Source of the DNA: Klebsiella pneumoniae
Lineage (GTDB): Bacteria > Myxococcota_A > UBA796 > SXON01
Length of the DNA stretch: 32,971 nt
NCBI GenBank assembly: GCA_945861635.1
Contig: CAMAWH010000059.1
Location: 1-32,971, forward strand
Reading direction: 5' to 3'
The notes below the pieces were generated by a model. The model made no database searches. It saw only the letters and a program-made list of their open reading frames with translations, and had not been told where the DNA came from. Within the stretch, counting starts at the first letter, position 1. The number at the start of each line of letters is the position of its first letter. The position numbers were made by a program, and so were the translations under genes. This document shows positions 8,068-16,024 of this stretch, one piece after another.

Positions 8068-9075
8068 ATGCATCTCCTCGTCGGCAACCCCACCGCGCAC
8101 TCCGGGAAGAACGCGGCGCGCATCGACGTCGCCCGACGAGAAATGGATATGCGGGGTATCGAACATGATTTCCTCGCGACGCGGGCGGAAGGAAAAACCG
8201 TGGGAGACGTCGCCAAAGCGCTGTCGGGTGGAGCGTACAAGTGCGTCGTCGCGATGGGTGGAGACGGGACATTTGCCGAGGTTGCGAAAGGACTCCTTGC
8301 AAGCGGAGTAGACGTCCCGATGGGAATGCTGCCGACGGGCACTGCCAACGATCAAGGGCGCAGCTTCGGCTTGGACTCCGCTACCGCGTCCATCGCGCGA
8401 AACGTGGACGTCCTGCACGCCGGCCAGACGGCACCGCTCGACGCGGGAAAGATCACGTCGTTTGACATCGTGGACAGCCCGCTGGCGACGGATTGGTTTT
8501 TCGACTCCGCCGGGTGGGGCATTTCCGCCCTGGTGCTGCGCATGCGGAATGAAGATCGCCGTCTCGTCGGGGGCGTCCCGATCCTGAAGGAGCTGTACCG
8601 CGATCAGCTCGTGTACGCCGGGGCCATCGTGAAGGCGTTTCTGAAAAGCTACATGGACGAACAGACATTTGAGGCAGAGATTACGACGCCTGCCGGCACG
8701 AAATTCATCGGGGGGATTACGGACCTCGTCGTCAAAAACACCCGAATTTACGCGGGCGCCTGGGTGTTGGACGAAACCTCGTCGCCGGAGGACGGGGAGA
8801 TGGAGCTGGTTCCGTTCACGGGCAGGGATGAGTGGATCGTGCGGTCCATCGTCGCTCATGAAATGAGCCCGGTCAAGGAGCAGGATCTCGCGGAATTCGG
8901 CGGGGCGCTGTCGAAGGTGATTCGTTCCCCGTGGTTCCACATTCGCCTGCGCGACCGGCCGGGCGGCGAGCCCATCGAAAGCCAGCTCGATGGCGAGGAA
9001 TGGCGGTCGGCAACGTCGTACCGTATCGACGTGGTGCGCCACGCGCTGCGCCTGATCGTGCCGGTGCCGGAGTGA
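8068..9075 (+). CDS. Diacylglycerol kinase-type lipid kinase (YegS/DgkB family)
   Basis: 335 residues. N-terminal DAGK catalytic domain: GNPTAHSGKN at 6-15, AMGGDGTFAEVAKGL at 62-76 (the GGDGT nucleotide/Mg motif) and MLPTGTANDQGRSFGL at 87-102. The C-terminal half has the beta-sandwich typical of YegS/DgkB enzymes, with WGISALVLRMRNE and a QLDGEEW segment near the end. Members phosphorylate diacylglycerol, sphingosine or phosphatidylglycerol at the inner membrane. The gene is divergent from the LtaS-like enzyme and lies 28 bases before the NodB/hydrolase fusion. If the LtaS-like enzyme transfers glycerophosphate from phosphatidylglycerol it would release diacylglycerol, which this kinase could recycle; that link is inference. 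Start ATG 8068 is preceded by a weak AGGG. Confidence 0.88.
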   Translation: MHLLVGNPTAHSGKNAARIDVARREMDMRGIEHDFLATRAEGKTVGDVAKALSGGAYKCVVAMGGDGTFAEVAKGLLASGVDVPMGMLPTGTANDQGRSFGLDSATASIARNVDVLHAGQTAPLDAGKITSFDIVDSPLATDWFFDSAGWGISALVLRMRNEDRRLVGGVPILKELYRDQLVYAGAIVKAFLKSYMDEQTFEAEITTPAGTKFIGGITDLVVKNTRIYAGAWVLDETSSPEDGEMELVPFTGRDEWIVRSIVAHEMSPVKEQDLAEFGGALSKVIRSPWFHIRLRDRPGGEPIESQLDGEEWRSATSYRIDVVRHALRLIVPVPE

Positions 9076-9103
9076 CGTTGGTGCGGGTCTGACGCCGGTC
9101 TGG

Positions 9104-10600
9104 GTGGAAGTGCACGTGGATGACGTGCTGGTGGAACGGAACCAGGACCGGTGGGGAGATGCAGCGGCCATGCTCGATCGCCTTGCGACGGCGGCGGAAA
9201 ATGGCGGCGGGCGGCTGTCCTTCCGAATCCGGCACGCATTCGCGGAGGGGGATCGATCGGGCTTTCTCCGCGCGCTCGCGCGGCGCGGCCACGAAGTTGG
9301 CGCGCACGCCCACGGGAAGGGGCTCGGTCGCGTCGTCGCGGCCCTGCGCACGGCGGGGGTTGCCCCGGTCGTCCTGGCGCCCGGACTTGTCCAGGTTGGC
9401 GATCGCGGCCGCAGACAGCTCCTCGCAGAAGTGGCGGCGCTCGGCGCCACGCACATCACCGACCGCCTGGAAACCCGGTGGTTCGCGTATCAGGGCTGGT
9501 TGGCGTGGCAGCCGCTGCCGGGGCTGACCTCGCTGGACGTTTCGGTTTCGCCGTTTGCGTGGGGAGTGCTGCGTCGCCGTGGCCGGAGCGTGGTCCCCGG
9601 CGATCTCGACTGGGGCGCGCTGACGACGCTGGCAGACCGTCAACGGGCGCGGCACGTCCCCGACGGCGCTTCCGCATTCTTCGGCGCCACGTTTCACGAG
9701 CACGACGTGTGTGAGCCCGGCTCGCTCCGCTTGCGCTGTCTCGACGGATTGTCAAGGTTCGTCGAACGATTCCTTCCGGTGCCGAGCGCGTCGTGCGGCG
9801 CGCGCCCCCCACCACCGCCGGCCGGGCGCCCAAAAACGGGCGCGGACTCGGCGCTCACTCCGCTCGTTCGTCGTATCGCGTATTCATTTGAGCGCCGCGC
9901 GTTGCCCACCCGTGAAGTCGTCGTGGGAGCGCGGCGGATCCACGCTCGCCGGGTCGGTCCCCCTTCCCCGAACGGTGCGATTGTCGTCATCCACGGCGGC
10001 GACGACGGTACCCGTCAGGGTCTCGGCTTTCTCGGCCTTTCCGAACACGCCTTCCCCGATCTCGCGGTGTGGACGTACGCGCGTTCTGCGAGCTTCCGGA
10101 CGCCAGGAAATCCTGTGCACCTCGCGGACGCGCGTGCCGTCGTTGCAGCGGCACGGGCCGAGGGTGCGCCCGTGGCGATCCTGACCTGGTCTGCCGGGCT
10201 CATCGCTGGACTGCGGGCGGCGGACGCCACGACTTCCGTCCTGATCGACGTCGAGGGGCCCGCGGATCGGTGGTCACTACTCCCGCCGGGCAACGCCGAT
10301 CACGAGTTGGCCCAGCTCGATCTCGACGACGACGCCGTCTGGTCCGGGAAGGAGCCGGTGGCGCTCGCATGCCCCTGCCCCTACGTGCGCGTGCAGGGCG
10401 AGATCGACCACGTGCACGGGCGAATGACCTGGCACGCCGACCGCCTCGTCCATCTTTTTTCGGGACAGCGGATCGACCTTCCGGGGGCCGTCCCGAGCGC
10501 GCCCGACCTCGCGCTGTCCGCGATCCGGGGCGTGCTCGAACGAGCGTACCGCGCCGCGTCGGGACCCGATTCATCGCGCCCGCGAGGAAGTTTCGGTTAG
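9104..10600 (+). CDS. NodB-like deacetylase domain fused to an alpha/beta-hydrolase domain
   Basis: 498 residues, two domains. Residues 1-225 resemble a NodB/CE4 polysaccharide deacetylase: an early Asp pair (HVDDV, D6-D7), GHEVGAHAHGKG (H63, H68, H70) as the metal-His motif, LAPGLVQVGDRG in place of the RPP motif, and FGATFHEHD (H198, H200) near the end. A Pro-rich linker at 235-243 (PPPPPAGRP) leads to an alpha/beta hydrolase: oxyanion-type VIHGGDDG (296-302), nucleophile elbow LTWSAGL (S363) and a late VQGEIDHVHG supplying Asp435 and His436/438. The fusion suggests two successive deacylations of one substrate (inference). Start GTG 9104 is the first usable start after the kinase stop. I do not recognise a named family for the full-length protein; individual domain calls are moderate. 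Confidence 0.6.
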   Translation: MEVHVDDVLVERNQDRWGDAAAMLDRLATAAENGGGRLSFRIRHAFAEGDRSGFLRALARRGHEVGAHAHGKGLGRVVAALRTAGVAPVVLAPGLVQVGDRGRRQLLAEVAALGATHITDRLETRWFAYQGWLAWQPLPGLTSLDVSVSPFAWGVLRRRGRSVVPGDLDWGALTTLADRQRARHVPDGASAFFGATFHEHDVCEPGSLRLRCLDGLSRFVERFLPVPSASCGARPPPPPAGRPKTGADSALTPLVRRIAYSFERRALPTREVVVGARRIHARRVGPPSPNGAIVVIHGGDDGTRQGLGFLGLSEHAFPDLAVWTYARSASFRTPGNPVHLADARAVVAAARAEGAPVAILTWSAGLIAGLRAADATTSVLIDVEGPADRWSLLPPGNADHELAQLDLDDDAVWSGKEPVALACPCPYVRVQGEIDHVHGRMTWHADRLVHLFSGQRIDLPGAVPSAPDLALSAIRGVLERAYRAASGPDSSRPRGSFG

Positions 10601-10603
10601 AGT

Positions 10604-10645
10604 GCTCCGGCTTCGATATTGACGCGTCAATATCGAAGCCGGAGC
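10604..10645. promoter_or_regulatory. Perfect 42-bp palindrome covering the sulP ribosome binding site
   Basis: Two exact 21-base arms, gctccggcttcgatattgacg and its reverse complement, meet with no spacer at 10624/10625. The palindrome fills almost the whole 50-base gap between the stop at 10600 and ATG 10651. The only SD-like sequence for the transporter gene, GGAG at 10641-10644 (six bases before ATG), is inside the right arm. In RNA the hairpin would bury it. There is no T-tract, so it is not a classical intrinsic terminator. It could be an operator, a translational control hairpin, or a dispersed repeat. Confidence 0.85.
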
Positions 10646-10650
10646 CGGCC

Positions 10651-12399
10651 ATGCTCGCGCGAATGAAAAAACGATACGAAAACACCATCTCGGCGCTGCC
10701 GACGCTGGGGCTGCGGCCAGCGTCCGCGCTCCGCACCGCGCTCGCAGCCGGGTACGGCCCGCCCGACCTCCGCGCCGACGTTCTCGCGGGCATGACGGTT
10801 GGCATCGTTGCCCTGCCGCTCTCCATGGCGCTCGCCATCGCAAGCGGCGTGCCGCCACAATACGGACTCTACACCGCAATCATCGCTGGATTCGTCACGG
10901 CGCTCCTTGGGGGCTCGCGCACGCAAGTCAGCGGACCGACGGCCGCGTTCGTCGTCATCCTCGCCCCCATCGCGTCGCAGTACGGCATCGGCGGACTGCT
11001 GGTGGCAACCGTAATGGCGGGCGTTCTGCTTGTGATTCTCGGAATCGCGAGAATGGGGCAGCTGATCACGTACATCCCCCACCCGGTGACGACGGGATTC
11101 ACCGCGGGCATCGCCGTCGTGATTGCGACGTTGCAGCTACGGGATTTTTTGGGCCTGGGAATCGCGAAAATGCCCGACCACTACCTCGACAAGGTGTGGG
11201 CGATCAGCGTCGCACTGCCGGGCGCACGGTGGCAGGACGGGCTCATCGGTGCGCTTACGCTGGCGATCCTGCTGCTCTGGCCCCGGATGACGCATCGCGT
11301 TCCTGCTCCGCTGGCGGCGCTCGGCATCGCAAGCGTCGTTTCGTACGTTTTTCAGCTGGACGTCGCCACCATCGCCTCGAAATTCACCTGGGACGTGGGC
11401 GCCGCCGGCTCCGGTACCGGCATCCCCCCGCTGCCCCCGACGCCCCTTCTGCCATGGCGGCTTCCCGGGCCCGGTGGCGCGCCGCTGCCGCTCACGTTTG
11501 CCACGATTCAGGAGCTGTTTCCAAGCGCATTCGCCATCGCGATGCTCGGCGCCATCGAATCCTTGCTGAGTGCCGTCGTTGCCGACGGCATGGCCGGCAC
11601 CCGCCACGACCCGGACGCCGAGCTTGTCGCACAGGGAACCAGCAATATCCTCGCGCCGTTTTTCGGTGGCTTTGCGTCCACGGGCGCCATCGCGCGCACA
11701 GCGACAAACATTCGCGCCGGCGCGAGGTCGCCGCTCGCCGCCATGGTGCACGCCGTGTTTGTCCTGCTCGCCATGCTGTTGTTCGCCTCGCTCCTCGGGC
11801 GCCTTCCGATGGCGGCCATGGCGGCGCTGCTGTTGGTGGTGGCGTGGAACATGGCGGAGCTGAAGCACTTCATCCGCATCCTCCAGGTGGCACCGAAAAG
11901 TGACGTTACGGTTCTTCTCACTTGCTTTTCCCTGACCGTGATGTTCGACATGGTCATCGCCGTCACCGTGGGCATCATCCTGGCGGCGTTCCTGTTCATG
12001 CGACGAATGGTCGAAATTTCGGGCGCCCACTTGTCGGAAGGCCGGCATCCCTCGCTGCGGGAGCCACTTCCGAAGGGGGTGGTCCTTTATGAGATTGCCG
12101 GCCCCCTTTTCTTTGGCGCCGCCGCCAAGGCCATGAGCCAGCTCGAAACCGTTGCCGACAGCGCCCGCGTCGTGATCCTCGACATGACCGCCGTGCCCGC
12201 CATGGATGCCACGGGCCTCGTCGGGCTCGAGACGGCCCTCGATCGCCTCGCCCGCGTCAACACGTTCGTCATCCTCGCCGGGGTCCAGCCGCAGCCCGCG
12301 AAGGTGTTGGAGAGGGCCGGCATCGTGGACGGGCCCCAGTTGGCGTTTGCGGCGACGTTGCAAACGGCCGTTGAACGCTCCCGCGCGCCGGGAGTCTGA
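10651..12399 (+). CDS. SulP (SLC26) family anion permease with STAS domain
   Basis: 582 residues from ATG 10651. An upstream in-frame extension lies inside the previous gene and is a shadow. The SulP membrane domain starts with LRADVLAGMTVGIVALPLSMALAIASGVPPQYGLYTA, the family hallmark, then GGSRTQVSGPTAAFVVIL and FGGFASTGAIARTATNIRAGARSPLAAM near residue 340. The C-terminal STAS domain includes VVILDMTAVPAMDATGLVGLE. Members carry sulfate, bicarbonate or dicarboxylates; the substrate here is not readable. Expression may be controlled by the 42-bp palindrome that contains its SD. The stop shares one base with the next start (TGATG), indicating an operon with tsaC and bcp. Confidence 0.93.
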   Translation: MLARMKKRYENTISALPTLGLRPASALRTALAAGYGPPDLRADVLAGMTVGIVALPLSMALAIASGVPPQYGLYTAIIAGFVTALLGGSRTQVSGPTAAFVVILAPIASQYGIGGLLVATVMAGVLLVILGIARMGQLITYIPHPVTTGFTAGIAVVIATLQLRDFLGLGIAKMPDHYLDKVWAISVALPGARWQDGLIGALTLAILLLWPRMTHRVPAPLAALGIASVVSYVFQLDVATIASKFTWDVGAAGSGTGIPPLPPTPLLPWRLPGPGGAPLPLTFATIQELFPSAFAIAMLGAIESLLSAVVADGMAGTRHDPDAELVAQGTSNILAPFFGGFASTGAIARTATNIRAGARSPLAAMVHAVFVLLAMLLFASLLGRLPMAAMAALLLVVAWNMAELKHFIRILQVAPKSDVTVLLTCFSLTVMFDMVIAVTVGIILAAFLFMRRMVEISGAHLSEGRHPSLREPLPKGVVLYEIAGPLFFGAAAKAMSQLETVADSARVVILDMTAVPAMDATGLVGLETALDRLARVNTFVILAGVQPQPAKVLERAGIVDGPQLAFAATLQTAVERSRAPGV

Positions 12400-13256
12400 T
12401 GCCGCGCGTCACCATCGATGTTGCCGCAAGCGTCTTGCGAGGCGGGGGAATCGCCGCGTTCCCCACCGAAACCGTGTATGGACTCGGTGCCGACGCAATG
12501 AATCCGGAGGCGATCGCCCGTGTTTTCGCGGCTAAGGGGCGACCAACCACCCATCCGCTCATCCTTCATGCACGCGATCCCGAGGCCTACGCGTACTTCG
12601 ACGCGCGGGCCCGCGCGCTGGCGCGCTTCTGGCCGGGGCCGCTCACGTTGGTGCTCCCCCGGCGCCCGCACGTGCCCGACGCCCTGACCGGCGGTCGCGA
12701 CAGTGTTGCCGTTCGAATGCCCGCTCACCCTGTTGCCCTTGCGCTGATCGACGCGGTCGGCCATCCGCTCGCCGCGCCGAGCGCCAACCGATTCGGGGGT
12801 ATTTCGCCGACGACGGCAGACCACGTGCTCGCCGCGTTTCCGGATGTGCCCGTGCTCGACGGCGGGCCCTGCGCCGTCGGCGTGGAGAGCACGATCGTCG
12901 ATCTTACCGGCCCGATCGCCGCGATTCTCCGCCCCGGCGCCATTTCCGCGGCCGATCTGGACGTGCCTCTCGGGATTGCCCAGGACACCGCCGCGCCCGG
13001 CACCCTGCCCGTCCACTATGCGCCCACCACCGAGCTGATCGTCGCCGATGATGCCGACGAACTCGCCGCCTCGCTGCCCGGACGCGTGGGGATCATCCGC
13101 GCGTCGGCCCCGCACGACTACGCGCGCCGACTGTACGCCGAACTGCGCGCTCTCGACGGCGCGTGCGACGTCATCGTGGCCGAGTGGGCGCCCGACCACG
13201 GCATCGGGCTCGCCGTGAACGATCGACTGCGCCGCGCGTCCGCGCGATATGCCTGA
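12399..13256 (+). CDS. tsaC: L-threonylcarbamoyladenylate synthase (TsaC/Sua5 type)
   Basis: Makes threonylcarbamoyl-AMP from threonine, bicarbonate and ATP for the t6A37 modification of ANN-decoding tRNAs. The YrdC domain is clear: GGGIAAFPTETVYGLGADA, the substrate-binding KGRPTTHPLILH, and APSANRFGGISPTTADHV. After VHYAPTTE (the Sua5 linker motif G-x-L-P-V-H-Y-A-P) comes a C-terminal Sua5-like domain ending in LYAELRALD and GLAVNDRLRRAS. At 285 residues it is shorter than typical Sua5 (about 340) but longer than TsaC (about 190), so the Sua5 domain is compact. The start overlaps the SulP gene stop by one base and the gene is followed after three bases by bcp. Confidence 0.93.
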   Translation: MPRVTIDVAASVLRGGGIAAFPTETVYGLGADAMNPEAIARVFAAKGRPTTHPLILHARDPEAYAYFDARARALARFWPGPLTLVLPRRPHVPDALTGGRDSVAVRMPAHPVALALIDAVGHPLAAPSANRFGGISPTTADHVLAAFPDVPVLDGGPCAVGVESTIVDLTGPIAAILRPGAISAADLDVPLGIAQDTAAPGTLPVHYAPTTELIVADDADELAASLPGRVGIIRASAPHDYARRLYAELRALDGACDVIVAEWAPDHGIGLAVNDRLRRASARYA

Positions 13257-13259
13257 CGG

Positions 13260-13736
13260 ATGATCCGCAACTTCCTGAAAGCGCGCCTCGGTCTGCTGAA
13301 AAAGACGCACCTGCGGGTCGGCGGAGCTCTCCCGGCCATCGACTGCGCGGACGCAACCGGAAAGCGTTGGTCGGCGGCCGATCTGCGAGGCAGGAACGCG
13401 GTGATCTACTTCTACCCGGCGGACGACACGCCGGGGTGTACCAAGGAGGCGTGCTCGTTCCGCGACCACCACGGCTCGCTGGGCGCTCAGATTCTCGGCG
13501 TCTCCACGGACAACGCCGACAGCCATCGCGCGTTTGCGTCGAAGTTCAACCTCCCGTTTCCGCTCCTCGCCGACACCGATGGCGCCATGTCGCGCCGATT
13601 CGGCGTGCTCGACGGCAACGCCCGGCGGGCCACCTTCATCGTCGATAGAGAAGGAAGAATAGCGGCTGTCTTCGATCCCGTGAAGGTCGAGGGGCACACG
13701 GATCAGGTTCGGTCCGCGCTGACCAGCCTGCCGTAG
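13260..13736 (+). CDS. bcp: Peroxiredoxin, Bcp/PrxQ type
   Basis: Thiol peroxidase that reduces hydrogen peroxide and organic hydroperoxides, probably recycled by thioredoxin. 158 residues, a normal BCP length. YFYPADDTPGCTKEACSFRD contains the peroxidatic Cys60 and, five residues later, the resolving Cys65, the atypical 2-Cys BCP arrangement. GVSTDNADSHRAFASKFNLPFPLLAD and RRATFIVDREGRI complete the AhpC/TSA fold. Residues 1-20 are basic and hydrophobic but do not form a convincing signal peptide, so it is probably cytoplasmic. It lies three bases downstream of tsaC. Confidence 0.95.
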   Translation: MIRNFLKARLGLLKKTHLRVGGALPAIDCADATGKRWSAADLRGRNAVIYFYPADDTPGCTKEACSFRDHHGSLGAQILGVSTDNADSHRAFASKFNLPFPLLADTDGAMSRRFGVLDGNARRATFIVDREGRIAAVFDPVKVEGHTDQVRSALTSLP

Positions 13737-13762
13737 TAGACTCCGCCCGCCGCGGAGATCGC

Positions 13763-16024
13763 ATGGCTGAAGAGAGCGCACCCCTTCCGGATCTGACCAA
13801 GGTTCCCGCCGAAGATCGTGACCGTGTCTGGTACGAAACGTACTATCAGGGGGAGGGTACCCCGCAGCTGACGTTCCGCGCAGTGGTGATGGGCGGGCTC
13901 ATCGGCATGGCGATGTCGGTGTCCAACTTGTACACGACGTTGAAGCTGGGATGGGCCTTCGGCGTCGCGATCACGGCGTGCGTCATGAGCTACGCAATCT
14001 GGAACAGCTTCGTGGCAATCGGCCTGACGAAGTCGAAGATGACGATGCTTGAGAACAATTGCATGCAGTCCACGGCGTCGGCGGCGGGCTATTCCACCGG
14101 CGGCACCATCGCGACGGCGGCGGGCGCGATGCTCCTGATCACCGGCAATGACGGCCGGATGCACTGGATCCCCCTGACCGCATGGGTGTTCTGTGTCGCC
14201 GTCCTGGGCGTGTTCCTCGCGATTCCGATGAAGCGTCAGATGATCAATCAGGAACAACTTCCCTTCCCCTCCGGCATCGCCGCAGCGGAGACACTGCGCT
14301 CGCTGTACGCCGAAGGCCAGGAGGCCATGAAAAAGGCCGGATATTTGATCGACGCGCTGATTGCCGGCGGCGTCACTGCCATCGGGCTCAATTTTGGGCT
14401 GATTCCTGCTTCGTTGGAGTTCAGTGGGTCGATCAACTCGACGCGGACGACACTGCCGCTCGCCGCGATGGGCATCGCTTATGAACCTTCCCTCCTGATG
14501 ATTGCGGCAGGCGCCATTACGGGCCTCCGTGTGTGCGCGTCGATGCTGCTCGGCGCGTGCATCAATTGGTTCATCCTGGTGCCGATCGTCATCTCGCAGG
14601 AAAACGACTGGGTGGACATCAAAGATCGGCCGCGTCCAGGCGTGATCGACGTGCACCTGGCGGACATCGGTAAGAACGGCGCCAACGGCCTGCCGCGCGG
14701 ACCGGTGACCGTCCAACTGACCGCACTCGATGAAAGCATCGTCGCCGTCACCTTGGCCGACGACGGGCGCTACCCGGACTCCCATGCTGCGGACGGCAAC
14801 TGGTCCGGGCGTGCATCGGCCAATGCCGATGCGTATGGCGTAAACCTTGCGCTGGATGGCCGGGAGTTGTCCCTTGCGGGACTTTCGTGGGACCCCACGA
14901 ACCAGCGCCGGTCCCTGGACCTCGACGTCAAAGTGGCGGGCCTCGGTGGCACCGCGGGTGAGGCGGCGAAAACCGGCAAGCTGTTCGCCGGAGATTTCGA
15001 GGTCAAACGAGATCCTGAGACGAACGACTTGACGTCCATCAACGTGCGAAAGTGGAGCCTTTGGCTCGGAACGGCACTGCTCGTCATGAGCGGGCTGACG
15101 TCGTTCGCACTGAGCTGGCGCCAGATCGCGCGCGCCTTCATGGGCGCGCGCGGGGGCGCGGCTTCCGGCGCGACATCGGATTTGGAGGCCAAACTCGCGG
15201 CAATTGAAGTGCCGATGTCGTGGATGATCATCGGCATCATCCCGACGACGATATTGCTCGCTGCCACGTGCTGGCTCGCCATGGGGATCGCGCCCTGGCT
15301 GAGCGTCGTTTCCGTCGTGTTGTCGGGCATGCTCGCGCTCGTTGCGTGCCGCGCCACCGGAGAGACGGACACGACGCCGATCGGCGCCATGGGCAAGATC
15401 ACCCAGTTCGTCTTCGCCGTCCTTTCCCCGGCGGACAAGACGGTCAACCTGATGACCGCGGGAATCACCGCCGGCGCGGCCGGTTCCAGCGCGGATCTGC
15501 TCACGGATCTCAAGTCCGGCTACCTGCTCGGCGCCAACCCGCGCAAGCAATTCCTCGCCCAACTTTCCGGCGTATTCTTCGGGATCGTCGCCGTGATTCC
15601 GGCGTGGTACCTCATGGTGCCGACGGCCGAGACGCCCCTCTTGCTGAACAGCCCGCCGACGGCGATGTGGCACGCGGTGGCGCTCGCGCTGGCGGACGGC
15701 GTCGGGAGCATCCCGCTGACGGCGCGGTACGCCATCATCGCCGGAGCTCTCGTCGGCGTGGCGCTTCCGCTCGCAGAGAAAATCTTCCCAGCGAGTCGCC
15801 GATTCTTGCCGTCGAGTATGGGGCTTGGCCTGGCCTTCGTCATCACCTTTCCGAACACGTTGGCGTTCTTCGTGGGCGCCCTGATCGCCGACCGATGGAC
15901 GCGTCGTGATGCGGCGGCATACGATGGTAAAATCATCCCCCTCGCGTCCGGTGCAATTGCGGGAGAATCGCTGGTCTCCGCAGGCTACGCCATCCTCAAT
16001 TCGCTGAAGATCCTGGCGGGCTGA
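13763..16024 (+). CDS. OPT family oligopeptide/metal-chelate transporter with an inserted soluble domain
   Basis: 753 residues. The OPT fold opens with PQLTFRAVVMGGLIGMAMSVSNLYTTLKLGW and continues with ENNCMQSTASAAGYSTGG, INQEQLPFPSGIAAAETL (about 161-178) and, late, GAAGSSADLLTDLKSGYLLGANPRKQF. These are standard for bacterial OPT proteins, which carry peptides or metal chelates. Between the segment LVPIVISQ (272-279) and KWSLWLGTALLVMSGLTSF (430-448), adjacent in ordinary OPT members as I know them, there are about 145 extra polar residues including LADDGRYPDSHAADGNWSG. An SD (GGAG, seven bases before ATG 13763) supports the start. It lies 26 bases after bcp, possibly in the same operon, and overlaps thiO by 29 bases at the 3' end. 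Confidence 0.88.
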   Translation: MAEESAPLPDLTKVPAEDRDRVWYETYYQGEGTPQLTFRAVVMGGLIGMAMSVSNLYTTLKLGWAFGVAITACVMSYAIWNSFVAIGLTKSKMTMLENNCMQSTASAAGYSTGGTIATAAGAMLLITGNDGRMHWIPLTAWVFCVAVLGVFLAIPMKRQMINQEQLPFPSGIAAAETLRSLYAEGQEAMKKAGYLIDALIAGGVTAIGLNFGLIPASLEFSGSINSTRTTLPLAAMGIAYEPSLLMIAAGAITGLRVCASMLLGACINWFILVPIVISQENDWVDIKDRPRPGVIDVHLADIGKNGANGLPRGPVTVQLTALDESIVAVTLADDGRYPDSHAADGNWSGRASANADAYGVNLALDGRELSLAGLSWDPTNQRRSLDLDVKVAGLGGTAGEAAKTGKLFAGDFEVKRDPETNDLTSINVRKWSLWLGTALLVMSGLTSFALSWRQIARAFMGARGGAASGATSDLEAKLAAIEVPMSWMIIGIIPTTILLAATCWLAMGIAPWLSVVSVVLSGMLALVACRATGETDTTPIGAMGKITQFVFAVLSPADKTVNLMTAGITAGAAGSSADLLTDLKSGYLLGANPRKQFLAQLSGVFFGIVAVIPAWYLMVPTAETPLLLNSPPTAMWHAVALALADGVGSIPLTARYAIIAGALVGVALPLAEKIFPASRRFLPSSMGLGLAFVITFPNTLAFFVGALIADRWTRRDAAAYDGKIIPLASGAIAGESLVSAGYAILNSLKILAG
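14609..15046 (+). other. Inserted beta-rich domain within the OPT transporter
   Basis: Residues about 283-428 of the OPT protein. The stretch has no hydrophobic segment long enough to cross a membrane. It alternates short beta-type segments (VTVQLTALDES, VNLALDGRELSLAGL, RSLDLDVKVAG) with an Asp/Gly-rich loop, DDGRYPDSHAADGNW. That loop resembles the D-D-G-x(n)-D-x-x-x-x-D-G-x-[YW] element seen in secreted beta-sandwich domains. The boundaries are estimated from where OPT family similarity stops and resumes. Its location relative to the membrane is not determined. Confidence 0.6.

Noticed and set aside
12087..13781. 564-codon minus-strand frame opposite the SulP, tsaC and bcp genes
   Set aside because: Spans three well-supported genes on the other strand and has no domain signature.
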